From contig CANQNQ010000006.1 in assembly GCA_947625225.1 (NCBI GenBank), positions 1 to 64,000 on the forward strand: 64,000 nucleotides of DNA. Direction: 5' to 3'. The position numbers were made by a program, and so were the translations under genes. This document shows positions 25,801-33,559 of this stretch, in pieces (position 1 is the stretch's first letter; each line of letters begins with the position of its first letter). The stretch comes from an uncultured Clostridia bacterium (GTDB taxonomy: Bacteria > Bacillota > Clostridia > Christensenellales > CAG-917). Below the pieces are notes generated by a model, which was not told where the DNA came from, searched no databases, and saw only the letters and a list, made by a program, of their open reading frames with translations.

Positions 25801-26365
25801 CACGACTTGGGAAGGCTACTATGCCACCAAGGACAACAACCTCAAGTTCAAGCTCACTGCGGATGAGGTCAGCTTCGCAATGGACGGCGGCAAACTTGCC
25901 CCCGCAACGTTGGTATACTTTGCCTTTGTCGGCGAGGATGAATCATACAAAGAGGCTTTGGCTGTCATTGAATTCAATGGCGAACAGTATTTTGTGACGC
26001 TGACGGATCAGATCGTGTCAGTCTATGACGATACTGCGGCTGTATCTCATCACAAGGAAGAGCTGGACGTTGCCATAAGGACGGACGAGCCTGAAGAGGG
26101 AGACGCTTGGAAACAGTATGCGGGCACGTATACGGGCAGTAGCCCCGATAGCGTATTCAAAGTTGTCATAAGCGATTCCGGTATAACTTTGTCCATAGAC
26201 AACGGACCTGCAATGCAAGCAACCAATATTACGCTCAGCTACAATGCTGAAGATGATGAATACGACTTGAAATTCACCGTCAACGGCGTAAATTATACAA
26301 TGGCATTTTACAATAACGGTAGTATTGGTCTTAGTCCTGTTCGTGCCAATCTGCACAAGAACTGA
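22853..26365 (+). CDS. Large surface lipoprotein with seven ~100-residue beta-rich repeats
   Basis: A 1170-residue protein of unknown role. The signal peptide ends in a lipobox (LAAC, Cys21; VAC with Cys26 is an alternative), so it should be lipid-anchored outside. Residues 32-80 resemble an InlB/Flg_new-type repeat ending in DGWFI. From about 511 a unit recurs at 511, 580, 683, 781, 888, 985 and 1085; each begins with [DTA]W..y.G.Y and continues with a pattern of short strands (for example DWSEFVGSYSDG, DWSKYYGTYAW). The protein is acidic and Tyr-rich. It lies between clpX and ysxC, where many Firmicutes carry lon. GGAGG precedes the ATG. Ligand binding at the cell surface is a guess. Confidence 0.9.
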   Translation: MKRNVFIGAICTLVVLLLAACVFVACNDNKTETYTVTFRDGTANIREVKVKAGSELKEADIPAGPLHDGEEFDGWFIEDAQVSAGFVPQADCVALAKYHAVEEQPEDDTLAPQVLESLRGNILFEGTLTDHYTDGTQEPSTIHSMYDAQLNLVLQYEIWNDQVWDYFLVTTFGNDGLAYTPYHDQYGNVRYMLPTNSEGNELQIQFADIANPFEYLTAKKLIKVSDTAYTVDSEDAEYIIYALTGYEYQNGIKTFEIQVEDGKAKKLIYTTDYQNDNNLTYYVGGDIDITGGVSLPAEYVHDYPEQPELKAALEKAAAATSYTVDQTVEGSDEHVKAYFKDDLVWVEQPGDNSYGYVVRPDGNAWRFQFNGSDMVIDSTPAAGNIAAVAATFIPLVASYSMFKLVDGKYVLRQEDIDNYGTALVSYCAMPFATGLEQQNLFNNYAFELAIILDDEGDLDKVEVTYAVVSNTISTVTLTLDFNDFNSAQLPTDLHLDKDVINGTIEATYVGTWRDSVSGMRVDVTPDNIAVNGIPARKVTKSADGYTAEVGGLTYTFSMQNGVLTLQEGGNSYTLRRRACDWEDMLGTYSYSDGDNIVQLTITESNLTLRINDSQATLNAENFMFSEEDGATEILFMASTAEGTQYVIITLLAKNKAVNVWMGFDDDDYTLDANLYAENYDFDDWSEFVGSYSDGTNTLEVTADSITIVYDGETHTFEKENILYEAVEYGAPSFTMVDGSTTYGLQQYGSTTYKIALFIAQGSDTSPDRATVYVREGYEPADWSIYVGNFIDQGDESYSVRITASALYLTISGVEYTASDIDFDTYLFYALDGSSMWLDRFDFTANGKAYSLRQYAVGSVELLSLLEVGESSNLPLATLGRDDKEDLEDWSKYYGTYAWSDYSITVAEQGLTVTLDGSAVNAERVTFYGRTDYVNGGLMYAFDFVVNDDNYTLQFVSGQAAAILTSDALKLMLVGTSYEPETNRTTWEGYYATKDNNLKFKLTADEVSFAMDGGKLAPATLVYFAFVGEDESYKEALAVIEFNGEQYFVTLTDQIVSVYDDTAAVSHHKEELDVAIRTDEPEEGDAWKQYAGTYTGSSPDSVFKVVISDSGITLSIDNGPAMQATNITLSYNAEDDEYDLKFTVNGVNYTMAFYNNGSIGLSPVRANLHKN

Positions 26366-26384
26366 TTTCAAATCAACCTATCAA

Positions 26385-26409
26385 GGGCGCGGGATGATCC
26401 CGCGCCTTT
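26385..26409 (+). terminator. Intrinsic terminator after the lipoprotein gene
   Basis: GGCGCGGGATGATCCCGCGCC palindrome followed by TTTT. Confidence 0.9.
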
Positions 26410-26421
26410 TGCTTTCAATGA

Positions 26422-26450
26422 CTTGATAAAAAGTTTGAGATATGCTATTT
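26422..26450 (+). promoter_or_regulatory. Probable ysxC promoter
   Basis: TTGATA at 26422-26427, 17 bases, extended TGC-TATTTT at 26445-26450. Confidence 0.55.
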
Positions 26451-26482
26451 TAATTTAAGACCTTTTTGAGGAGGTGAAGCCA

Positions 26483-27085
26483 ATGATGATCAAACAGGCA
26501 AAATTTACGGTGTCGGTGGCGGATTTTCACAAAATTCCTGACTACGGCGCGCCGGAGATCGCGATCGCGGGCAAGTCCAACGTGGGCAAGTCCTCGTTTA
26601 TCAACTACATAGTCAACCAAAACAAGCTGGCAAAGACCTCATCGGAGCCGGGGCGCACGCGCCTTGTCAACTACTTTGAGCTAAACGCGGGGCAACTGTA
26701 CTTTGTGGATCTGCCCGGGTACGGCTACGCCAGAGTCAACCGCGCCGAAAAGCAAAAATGGGGGGAGCTGATAGAGGGATATTTGCAAAACAGCCCCAAC
26801 CTTATCAACGTGTTTGTGCTGATGGACATCCGCCGCGTGCCAAACGACGACGACAAGATGCTGCTGAACTACCTGTACCAATACGCGATCCCGTTTACGG
26901 TCATCGCCACCAAGGCGGACAAGCTGTCCGCTCAGCAGCGCGCAAACAGCCTGAAGGACATCGCCGCAGGCCTGGGCGTGGGCACGGGCGACATAATCGT
27001 AACGTCCTCTCAGGCAAAGACGGGCAGGGACAAAGTGCTCGCGCGTATGGAACAATTGCTGGAAGCGTGCAAGACAGAGCAGTGA
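26483..27085 (+). CDS. ysxC: YsxC/EngB ribosome-biogenesis GTPase
   Basis: A 200-residue GTPase needed for 50S assembly. G1 is GKSNVGKSS, G3 DLPGYGYA, G4 TKADK and G5 TSSQ; the length is normal. AGGAGGTGA lies before two ATG codons at 26483 and 26486; an upstream GTG at 26474 would overlap that ribosome site. Its association with clpX is conserved in Firmicutes. Confidence 0.96.
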   Translation: MMIKQAKFTVSVADFHKIPDYGAPEIAIAGKSNVGKSSFINYIVNQNKLAKTSSEPGRTRLVNYFELNAGQLYFVDLPGYGYARVNRAEKQKWGELIEGYLQNSPNLINVFVLMDIRRVPNDDDKMLLNYLYQYAIPFTVIATKADKLSAQQRANSLKDIAAGLGVGTGDIIVTSSQAKTGRDKVLARMEQLLEACKTEQ

Positions 27086-27463
27086 ATCGGCGGGCGACGC
27101 ATGGCATTGCAGAATCAATAGCGAATGCCTTCGCGTTTACGAACAATTGAACCTATAACTTCAACATCAACAACGATGATAATGCGCGGCGAACCGCCGT
27201 CGCGTGTAACAAACAGCAGAGCAGACTTAACTGCAACACATCGACAACAAAGAATTACGCAGCGGACGGATTTCCGTCGCGCATTAAAAAAAGGAAGGGC
27301 GAACCCTTCTTTTTTTTGAAATCGCTCATTTTTTTTGTACAGTTTTTCTGTTGGCAAAAATTGTGTTTTCATCTCTCAAAAGCGCATAAATCTAAAATGT
27401 AGTATTCCAAATTGTGGAAATTTTTGTAATAGTATTCCGATTTTTGGCGTTTTTAAGAACTCT
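27086..27463. other. Non-coding gap between ysxC and the phosphoesterase gene
   Basis: I see no gene. The first 200 bases contain short hairpins (for example ACGGATTTCCGT) and unusual AT-leaning triplets; an open minus-strand frame at 27115-27372 lacks a usable start. A terminator lies at 27286-27317. At 27401-27440 two AGTATTCC boxes and an ATTTTTGTAATAGT stretch repeat sequences found at 8246 and 2825. Confidence 0.5.
27286..27317. terminator. Bidirectional intrinsic terminator
   Basis: An A-run, then GGAAGGG, loop CGAA, CCCTTC and a T-run: a symmetric terminator serving ysxC on the plus strand and the phosphoesterase on the minus strand. Confidence 0.9.
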
Positions 27464-28231
27464 TTACAGCCCAAATATTTCCGTCAACTTGAATCCTACA
27501 AGGTCGCAGGACGTAAGTATATAGTCTATGCCGCGCTTGTTTACGATGGGCGTGACGCGCGCGTTTTTGCCGTGCAAGTGCCCGTAGATCACTTTGCTTA
27601 CGCCGTACTTTTCAAGCATTGCCGTGACCTCGCTGTCGGCGTAATCCGCGCCGAACGGGGGATAGTGGAGCATGGCTATAAGCGTGTCGCCCTCGCGCAT
27701 AAGCGCCTTTGCGGAGGACAGCGAAAACTCAAGGCGCAACAGTTCGTGCTTGAAAATTTTTACATCCGCTTCCTCGCTGTCCGCGTCGGGGATGTTCCAA
27801 CCCCTTGAACCCGCAATGACCACGGCGGGGGAGTCGCCCTCGGGTGGCTGTTGCTTTTTGCGCGCCGTGACGGAGTGGCTTACGGGCACGCCGTCCGCCT
27901 CTACGCGATACGCGTTGTTTTGCAAAAAGCTGAAGCCCTTGAAGCGCGCGCGCATCTTTTCAAGGGAGTTCCAGTAGTAGTCGTGATTGCCTTTGCCCAC
28001 TATCTTTATGCCGGGCAGCGCGTCGACAAGCGCGTAGTCGCTTGCCGCCTCGTCCATCGTAAGCCCCCACGACATATCCCCGCCCAGCAGCACGACGTCG
28101 GAGGGGCTCACTTTGTCGCGCCAATCGGCGGAAATTTTGTCAAAGTGGTTGTCCCATCCCTCGCCGAAAATATTCATGGGCTTGGGCACGGATGTGGACA
28201 GATGAAGATCGCTTATGGCAAACACTTTCAT
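27464..28231 (-). CDS. Calcineurin-like metallophosphoesterase
   Basis: A 255-residue phosphoesterase. Metal-binding motifs appear in order: DLHLS, GGDMSW, GNHDYYW, a later histidine in MLHYPP and GHLHG. The family includes UDP-2,3-diacylglucosamine hydrolase-like, nuclease and nucleotidase members, so the substrate is open. The start at 28231 is supported by a promoter six bases upstream; a longer frame to 28486 would run across that promoter and into the terminator of the next gene. Confidence 0.88.
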   Translation of the reverse strand: MKVFAISDLHLSTSVPKPMNIFGEGWDNHFDKISADWRDKVSPSDVVLLGGDMSWGLTMDEAASDYALVDALPGIKIVGKGNHDYYWNSLEKMRARFKGFSFLQNNAYRVEADGVPVSHSVTARKKQQPPEGDSPAVVIAGSRGWNIPDADSEEADVKIFKHELLRLEFSLSSAKALMREGDTLIAMLHYPPFGADYADSEVTAMLEKYGVSKVIYGHLHGKNARVTPIVNKRGIDYILTSCDLVGFKLTEIFGL

Positions 28232-28266
28232 ACCGCCATTATATCCCAAAACGCGCGGCGTTGCAA
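28232..28266 (-). promoter_or_regulatory. SigA-type promoter for a predicted leaderless phosphoesterase mRNA
   Basis: On the minus strand TTGCAA (28266-28261), 17 bases, TATAAT (28243-28238), six bases GGCGGT, then ATG at 28231. No Shine-Dalgarno. Confidence 0.85.
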
Positions 28267-28350
28267 GCGCCTTTACGGTAAAGATACTCAATAATGTGAA
28301 AAACAAGATACATATTGTAATTTTATATATATCAAACGTTTGCGTGCGCG

Positions 28351-28384
28351 TATAAAAAAAAGCGCAGCGCCTGTGGCTGCGCCC
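28351..28384 (-). terminator. Intrinsic terminator of the spore-surface-protein gene
   Basis: On the minus strand GCGCAGC and GCTGCGC pair across a 7-base loop and are followed by eight T. Confidence 0.9.
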
Positions 28385-28400
28385 CTTTGTCTGAAGTGGC

Positions 28401-29030
28401 TCAGGTCGGGAAGATGGGCAGATCGAATACGCCCTGGCACGCGTCCTGGCTGAATTCGGTGCACTGCGGTATCTTGCAGTAGCCATACGACGGGATAAGC
28501 AGATTTACATCCGCCTGCACCTTCAGTATAACCGTCACGCACGAGGTTATGTTGAAGGTGTTGTCGCCCGCATATGTACCTCTGGGCGCCGCCATGCTTA
28601 CCGTCGCGGCTATCGTAGGCGCTATAACGCTGCCTGTGGGCACGCACATGATGACGTCCTGCGCCACGGATACCGTTCCCGTCCCCGCGCCCGCGACGCC
28701 GTTGGCGTCCGTATAGGCGATCTGAACGGGTATTGCTATTGTTGTCGTCACTCTGGACAGTCCGGGTCTGTCGGCGATGGGCACAACGGACAGGGCGGTT
28801 ATGGCGCCCGTGTTGGACGTTGAGGACCCGCTGACGAAGGTGAGCGGCAGGGCAGGGTCCGCAGGCGCAAGGTCGGTCAGCGTGACCGTGCTGTCTATGC
28901 TGGTCTGTAGCATGCAGGCGTCAAAAATTTTTGTGGTCTGTATGCACACCTTTTCGCAAAGTCCGTTGAGAGGATTGCCGCTGATGTTCCCGGGACATCC
29001 CGCGTTTGAATTGTTGTTGCAAAAAGACAT
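28401..29030 (-). CDS. Cysteine-rich putative spore-surface protein
   Basis: A 209-residue protein without a signal peptide. It opens with an Asn/Cys-rich stretch, then CEKVCIQTTKIFDACM, a beta-rich body with repeated Thr/Ala/Val strands, and ends VPSYGYC-type (LIPSYGYCKIPQCTEF), a pattern I recall from conserved uncharacterised clostridial proteins. A SigK-like promoter precedes it and AAAGGAGG lies before the ATG. Soluble protein plus late mother-cell promoter suggests a coat or exosporium layer component; this is inference. Confidence 0.75.
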   Translation of the reverse strand: MSFCNNNSNAGCPGNISGNPLNGLCEKVCIQTTKIFDACMLQTSIDSTVTLTDLAPADPALPLTFVSGSSTSNTGAITALSVVPIADRPGLSRVTTTIAIPVQIAYTDANGVAGAGTGTVSVAQDVIMCVPTGSVIAPTIAATVSMAAPRGTYAGDNTFNITSCVTVILKVQADVNLLIPSYGYCKIPQCTEFSQDACQGVFDLPIFPT

Positions 29031-29049
29031 CTTTTTACCTCCTTTGCTG

Positions 29050-29076
29050 TACTATATGTCGTACGCCGCTTTTTGT
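29050..29076 (-). promoter_or_regulatory. SigK-type promoter
   Basis: On the minus strand AC (29076-29075), 16 bases, then CATATAGTA (29058-29050), matching the Bacillus SigK pattern AC-N16/17-CATANNNTA. A SigK gene is present at 46345. Confidence 0.6.
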
Positions 29077-29198
29077 TGCAAAACAGAGGCGGGCGACAGG
29101 AATACGGGATTTTCGACAAACAATTAACTTTGTAAACTATAGAAGCAAAATTTCTTAAAAAATTTTTTCAAAAAAATTGTCAAATATCCACTAAACAG

Positions 29199-29228
29199 TG
29201 GGAAAAGTGCAGGTGGGCAAAAATGGGT
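29199..29228 (+). promoter_or_regulatory. Probable MraZ operator boxes
   Basis: TGGG motifs start at 29199, 29214 and 29224. The last two (TGGGC-N5-TGGGT) have the 10-bp period known for MraZ sites, immediately upstream of the mraZ -35 box, consistent with autoregulation. Confidence 0.6.
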
Positions 29229-29235
29229 AAATCCC

Positions 29236-29264
29236 TTGACAGGGCATAATGTTGATGTTATAAT
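29236..29264 (+). promoter_or_regulatory. Consensus SigA promoter of the dcw cluster
   Basis: TTGACA at 29236-29241, 17 bases, TATAAT at 29259-29264. Confidence 0.9.
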
Positions 29265-29306
29265 ATTGCCATAATACGCTGAAGTAGTATCCGAGGAGTT
29301 GCAAAA

Positions 29307-29753
29307 GTGGCTTTTTTGACAGGCACATACCGCTATACGCTGGACGATAAAAACAGGGTCAGATTTCCCGCCGCGTTTGTTGAGGCGCTGGGGGACGGTC
29401 CCATTATGGCTCCGGGCGTGGGTGGCAGGATCAACGTGTACCCCAAGGATATGTTCGAGCGCATGCATCAAAAGCTGTTCGACCCCGACCCGTACAACGA
29501 GGCGGAGCAGGACGCGACGACATTCCTTATGACTCATTTGCAGACGCTTGAATACGACGCTCAGGGCAGGATCACCGTGGACGCCTCCTTCAGAAAGGAT
29601 CTGCAAGTGGAAAAGGAGCTGGTGTTTGTAGGAAAGATAAGCTTTGTGGAAGTGTGGCCGGCGCAGCTGTTTGACAGCAGGGACGAGTTGCTATCGCCCG
29701 CCAGCATAACGCAGATGCTTGCTTCCCTCAGCAAGACTCTTGACGAGAGATAA
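29307..29753 (+). CDS. mraZ: Transcriptional regulator MraZ
   Basis: A 148-residue protein with two MraZ/SpoVT-AbrB-like halves (TGTYRYTLDDKNRVRFPAAF and LEYDAQGRITVDASFRKDL). MraZ binds TGGG repeats ahead of its own gene and represses the division cluster, and such repeats are present. GTG start with GAGGAG upstream. Confidence 0.95.
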   Translation: MAFLTGTYRYTLDDKNRVRFPAAFVEALGDGPIMAPGVGGRINVYPKDMFERMHQKLFDPDPYNEAEQDATTFLMTHLQTLEYDAQGRITVDASFRKDLQVEKELVFVGKISFVEVWPAQLFDSRDELLSPASITQMLASLSKTLDER

Positions 29754-29764
29754 CCGCTTGCGCT

Positions 29765-30700
29765 ATGGAATTTGTACACATCCCCGTCATGCTGAGGCAG
29801 TGCATAGATGGACTTGACATAAAACCCGACGGCATTTACGTCGACGGGACCGTGGGCGGCGCGGGACACTCCGCCGAGATAGCCGCAAGGCTTGACGGCG
29901 CGGGCAGACTGATCGCCGTGGACAAGGACGAGGAAGCATTGCTTGCGGCAGGGCAGAGGCTGAGCGCGTATATGGACAGGGTGAGCCTTGTGCATGACGA
30001 CTTCAAAAACCTCACCTCCGACCTCGACGTGATGGGCGTGGACAAAGTGGACGGCATACTGCTGGACCTTGGAGTGAGCAGCTATCAGCTGGACAACGCT
30101 CAGCGCGGCTTCAGCTACATGCAGGACGCGCCGCTTGACATGAGGATGGACAAGGGGCAGTACCTGACGGCGTTCAATATTGTAAACGAATATTCCGTCA
30201 ACGAACTTGCCCGCATCCTTTGGGAGTACGGCGAGGAAAAGTTGGCGAGGCGCATTGCCGAAAACATTGTCAAGGCGCGCGAGCAGCACACGATATCCAC
30301 AACTTTGCAGCTAAGCAAGATCGTGGAGGACAGCTATCCCGCCAAGACAAGATGGAAATACGGACATCCCGCAAAACGCACATTCCAGGCGATCAGAATC
30401 ACTGTTAATGACGAGCTGACCGCGCTTGGAGAGACTATTAAGGATATGGCGGGACGCCTCAAAACGGGAGGAAGGATGGCGGTCATCACGTTCCACTCGC
30501 TTGAGGACAGAATCGTAAAAAATGCATTCAGGGAGCTCAGCACCGATTGCATATGTCCGCCGGATTTCCCGGTGTGCGTGTGCAACCATCATCGCAGCGT
30601 TGAGCAAGTCAATTCAAAGCCGATAACGGCAAGCGAGGAAGAGGTTGCCTCCAATCCCCGCGCAAAGAGCGCAAAGCTGCGCATAGTGCAGAAAGTGTAG
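29765..30700 (+). CDS. rsmH: 16S rRNA (cytosine1402-N4)-methyltransferase RsmH
   Basis: A 311-residue SAM-dependent methyltransferase. VDGTVGGAGHSAEIA is the SAM-binding loop, and GILLDLGVSSYQLD, RGFSYMQDAPLDMRMD and ITFHSLEDRIVK are family motifs. It methylates C1402 of 16S rRNA. Second gene of the dcw cluster, 11 bases after mraZ. Confidence 0.97.
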   Translation: MEFVHIPVMLRQCIDGLDIKPDGIYVDGTVGGAGHSAEIAARLDGAGRLIAVDKDEEALLAAGQRLSAYMDRVSLVHDDFKNLTSDLDVMGVDKVDGILLDLGVSSYQLDNAQRGFSYMQDAPLDMRMDKGQYLTAFNIVNEYSVNELARILWEYGEEKLARRIAENIVKAREQHTISTTLQLSKIVEDSYPAKTRWKYGHPAKRTFQAIRITVNDELTALGETIKDMAGRLKTGGRMAVITFHSLEDRIVKNAFRELSTDCICPPDFPVCVCNHHRSVEQVNSKPITASEEEVASNPRAKSAKLRIVQKV

Positions 30701-30772
30701 CGCTCAAAAACAAAAAAACGGCAGCCTAACCGAATGGAATCGGTGTAAAGCAGAAATTTATGGGAGAGAAAA

Positions 30773-31489
30773 ATGGCTATAACACTTGAGGATCTACTTA
30801 GCAAGAACAGTGCGGAAAGCAGTGTGGACGGCGCGTCCAACGGTCGTCCCACTTTTGAAGATTTCAAAGCCTCGCGCGAGATGTCGCGCGGTGATTTTGC
30901 CATGCGCGATCAGACGGCGCCCATGCGCGACAGAGTGGTTGAAAATTACGATCGCGCGCCTCAATACAATGTTGCGCCCACTCCCATTGCGCGTCCCGAC
31001 TTCAGCCGTCAGACGGAGCAGTATCGCGAATATAACAACAACAATTACGGCATGGGCGGCTACGGTTTGCTTGACAACAACGGCAGGCTGACTTCCCAAA
31101 ACGCCATTCCCGAGCAGGGGCAGGCATACTTCGATCCCTCTGCGCAGGCTACAAGGCCCATGGCATATGACTACACGGTAGCCGACGCCGCAAACGCAAC
31201 CGCAAACGCCAATGCGGACGACCTCTATCAGAGACTGTCCACGACGGGCAGCGCTCCCGTAAACGATGAGACCAATATGTACTACGAGGCGGCGCAGCGC
31301 AACAGGGAAGAGCAGCAGCGTCAACAGCGCAGACTCAACACCAAGGGCAAGATAATTATCGGTCTGTACGCCGCGGTGGTAGCGGTGGTGGTGGCGCTTA
31401 TAATAGCAAACGCCGCAAAGATAAACAAGGGCGAAGCGGTAACTCCCACTTCCAACATCGAGATAGTGCAGGAGGACGTCGAGCTGTAA
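30773..31489 (+). CDS. FtsL-position bitopic protein with a Tyr/Asn/Gln-rich cytoplasmic region
   Basis: A 238-residue protein between rsmH and spoVD/ftsI, the slot of ftsL. Residues 55-190 are low-complexity (QYREYNNNNYGMGGYGLLDNN and a Gln/Arg-rich stretch EEQQRQQRR), one transmembrane helix lies at about 194-215, and only about 23 acidic residues follow. Typical FtsL is short with a long outside coiled coil; here the proportions are reversed, so it may be a different divisome component. AGAGAAAA precedes the ATG. Confidence 0.75.
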   Translation: MAITLEDLLSKNSAESSVDGASNGRPTFEDFKASREMSRGDFAMRDQTAPMRDRVVENYDRAPQYNVAPTPIARPDFSRQTEQYREYNNNNYGMGGYGLLDNNGRLTSQNAIPEQGQAYFDPSAQATRPMAYDYTVADAANATANANADDLYQRLSTTGSAPVNDETNMYYEAAQRNREEQQRQQRRLNTKGKIIIGLYAAVVAVVVALIIANAAKINKGEAVTPTSNIEIVQEDVEL

Positions 31490-31520
31490 TATTTGGACCC
31501 CATCTCAAATAAATTTGAGT

Positions 31521-33443
31521 ATGAGGCACCAAAAAATCAAATCGCAATCATTTCATCTTTATAACCCAACGACAAGACTGCCGGCAGTTTTACTGCTGGT
31601 TGTCTTTTTATTTCTTGCGGTATTTGTCAAGATGTTTTGGGTGATGGCGGTAAGCGGCGGCGACCTTCAGCTGAAGGCGGCGGATCAGTGGCTGAGGGAC
31701 ATCCCCACCGACGCGCCGCGCGGACGCATACTTGACAAAAACGGAAACGTGCTTGCCGCAACTTCCACGCGCTACAATCTCTACGTACGCCCCGGCGACG
31801 CAGACGACAAACCCGCGCTTGCCGCGCTGCTGGCGCAGATATTCGGCTACGATCACGACAGCATACTTCAAAAGATCTCCAAAAAGACCTCCGAAGTGAC
31901 CGTCGCGACTCGCGCCACAAAGGAGCAGCTCAACGCCGTGTTTGCAAGCGGATTGAGGGGGGTGTACTACGCGGAGGACAACTTCAGATATTATCCATAC
32001 GGCGATTTTATGACGCAGGCGCTGGGTTTTTGCAGTTCGGACGGCTTCGGCCAGACGGGATTGGAGGCGTATTACGACAAGTATCTGACGGGCGTGAACG
32101 GCAGGATAATGACGCAAACGGATCTTATAGGCAGGGCGCTTGGCGGCAGCTACTACCAACCCGCGGTGGAGGGGCTGGACATTGTGACGGGGCTGGACGG
32201 CGGCATACAGCGCATTGTGGAGGGCGCGCTTAAAGAGGCGGTGGCGAAGTTCGATCCCAAGCGCGCGGCGTGCATAGTGATGGACTACAACAGCGGGGAG
32301 ATCGCCGCGCTTGCCGAGTATCCATCCTTCGATCTCAACGACGTGCCCCGCGACGACCTCGAAAAACTGTTTTCCACTTCAAAAAGTACCCTCATATCCT
32401 CAGTTTACGAGCCGGGTTCCACATTCAAGATACTCACCGCCGCGGCGGCGCTGGACGCGGGCGCGATAAGCACGTCCACGCGGTTTTACTGTCCCGGCTT
32501 CCACATTGTGGACGGGCAGCGCATACGCTGCTGGAAGGCAAAGGGGCATGGATCCATCGACTTCGCTCAGGGAGTGGCGGGCAGCTGTAACGTCGCGTTT
32601 ATGGAGAGCGCCATGAGGCTGGGCACGGACAAATTTTACGGCTATCTGCGCGATTTCGGGCTTATGAACAGGACGGGCGTGGATATGACGGGAGAGACGA
32701 GCGGACTGTTTATCCCTCAGAATGACGTAAAGACGGTGGATCTTGCGCGCATAGGCTTCGGGCAGGCGGTGGCGGTGACCCCGATAGGGATTATAAGCGC
32801 GACTTCGGCGGCGGTAAACGGCGGCACGCGCATAACGCCGCATCTGCTGACGGACGTGAAGGACAGACAGGGCAACAGCGTGCTTGCTCCCGCGCTGTCC
32901 GTCGAGGGGACGAGGGTGATAAAGCGCGAGACTTCCGAGACCTTGCGCGCGCTGCTTACAAGCGTCGTCACCGAGGGCAGCGGCAAGAGCGCCTACGTCC
33001 CGGGATATACCATCGCGGGCAAGACGGGCACGGCGCAGAAGTACGAAAACGGCAACATTGCCTCCGGCAAATATATATCGTCCTTCCTCGGCTTTTCGCT
33101 GACGGAGGGCGCGGAGTACGCGGTGCTTCTCATCGTGGACGAGCCAAAGGGATATATGTACTACGGCTCGCTGGTGGCGGCGCCGCTGGTGGGAGGCATA
33201 TTTGCGTCCGTGTTCGACTATCTGGGCGTGGCTCCGACGTACACGGGCGAGGAGGCAAAGATAGTGGGCGAACCATTTGCGCTTCCCGACTTTTGTGGGC
33301 TGGGCGTGAGCGAGGCGAGGCTGGAGCTTGCAAAGCTGGGACTGTATTGCGAGACGGACGGCGACGGCGACAAGGTGACGGGGCAATATCCCGCGGCGGG
33401 AGCCACTGTGGACAAGCGCAACGCGGTGCTGTTGCTGACATAG
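31521..33443 (+). CDS. spoVD: SpoVD/FtsI-type penicillin-binding protein 2
   Basis: A 640-residue class B PBP. One transmembrane helix (about 22-44), the PBP dimerisation domain with RGRILDKNGNVLA, and the transpeptidase with STFK, SCN and KTGTAQ. One PASTA domain lies at the C-terminus (about 575-640). Whether it serves vegetative division (FtsI) or cortex synthesis (SpoVD) cannot be told; it is the only such gene here. The ATG at 31521 is preceded by an inverted repeat CTCAAAT-AA-ATTTGAG and no clear ribosome site; TTG at 31515 is possible. Confidence 0.93.
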   Translation: MRHQKIKSQSFHLYNPTTRLPAVLLLVVFLFLAVFVKMFWVMAVSGGDLQLKAADQWLRDIPTDAPRGRILDKNGNVLAATSTRYNLYVRPGDADDKPALAALLAQIFGYDHDSILQKISKKTSEVTVATRATKEQLNAVFASGLRGVYYAEDNFRYYPYGDFMTQALGFCSSDGFGQTGLEAYYDKYLTGVNGRIMTQTDLIGRALGGSYYQPAVEGLDIVTGLDGGIQRIVEGALKEAVAKFDPKRAACIVMDYNSGEIAALAEYPSFDLNDVPRDDLEKLFSTSKSTLISSVYEPGSTFKILTAAAALDAGAISTSTRFYCPGFHIVDGQRIRCWKAKGHGSIDFAQGVAGSCNVAFMESAMRLGTDKFYGYLRDFGLMNRTGVDMTGETSGLFIPQNDVKTVDLARIGFGQAVAVTPIGIISATSAAVNGGTRITPHLLTDVKDRQGNSVLAPALSVEGTRVIKRETSETLRALLTSVVTEGSGKSAYVPGYTIAGKTGTAQKYENGNIASGKYISSFLGFSLTEGAEYAVLLIVDEPKGYMYYGSLVAAPLVGGIFASVFDYLGVAPTYTGEEAKIVGEPFALPDFCGLGVSEARLELAKLGLYCETDGDGDKVTGQYPAAGATVDKRNAVLLLT

Positions 33444-33501
33444 TTTTGGGGATATGAGGGCGTAAAAAGATATTCCGTTTGTGACTACTTTTGCGGTGCG
33501 G

Positions 33502-33530
33502 TTGATTATGCCCGCGCAGGCATTTATCAT
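33502..33530 (+). promoter_or_regulatory. Probable internal promoter before murE
   Basis: TTGATT at 33502-33507, 17 bases, TATCAT at 33525-33530 in the 116-base gap after spoVD. Confidence 0.5.
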
Positions 33531-33559
33531 AGACGATATCAACTTTCGGAGGTCGGATA

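Noticed and set aside
27115-27372. Minus-strand open frame of 85 codons with AT-leaning codons
   Set aside because: It runs through a terminator and has no start codon downstream of it; kept only as an intergenic note.
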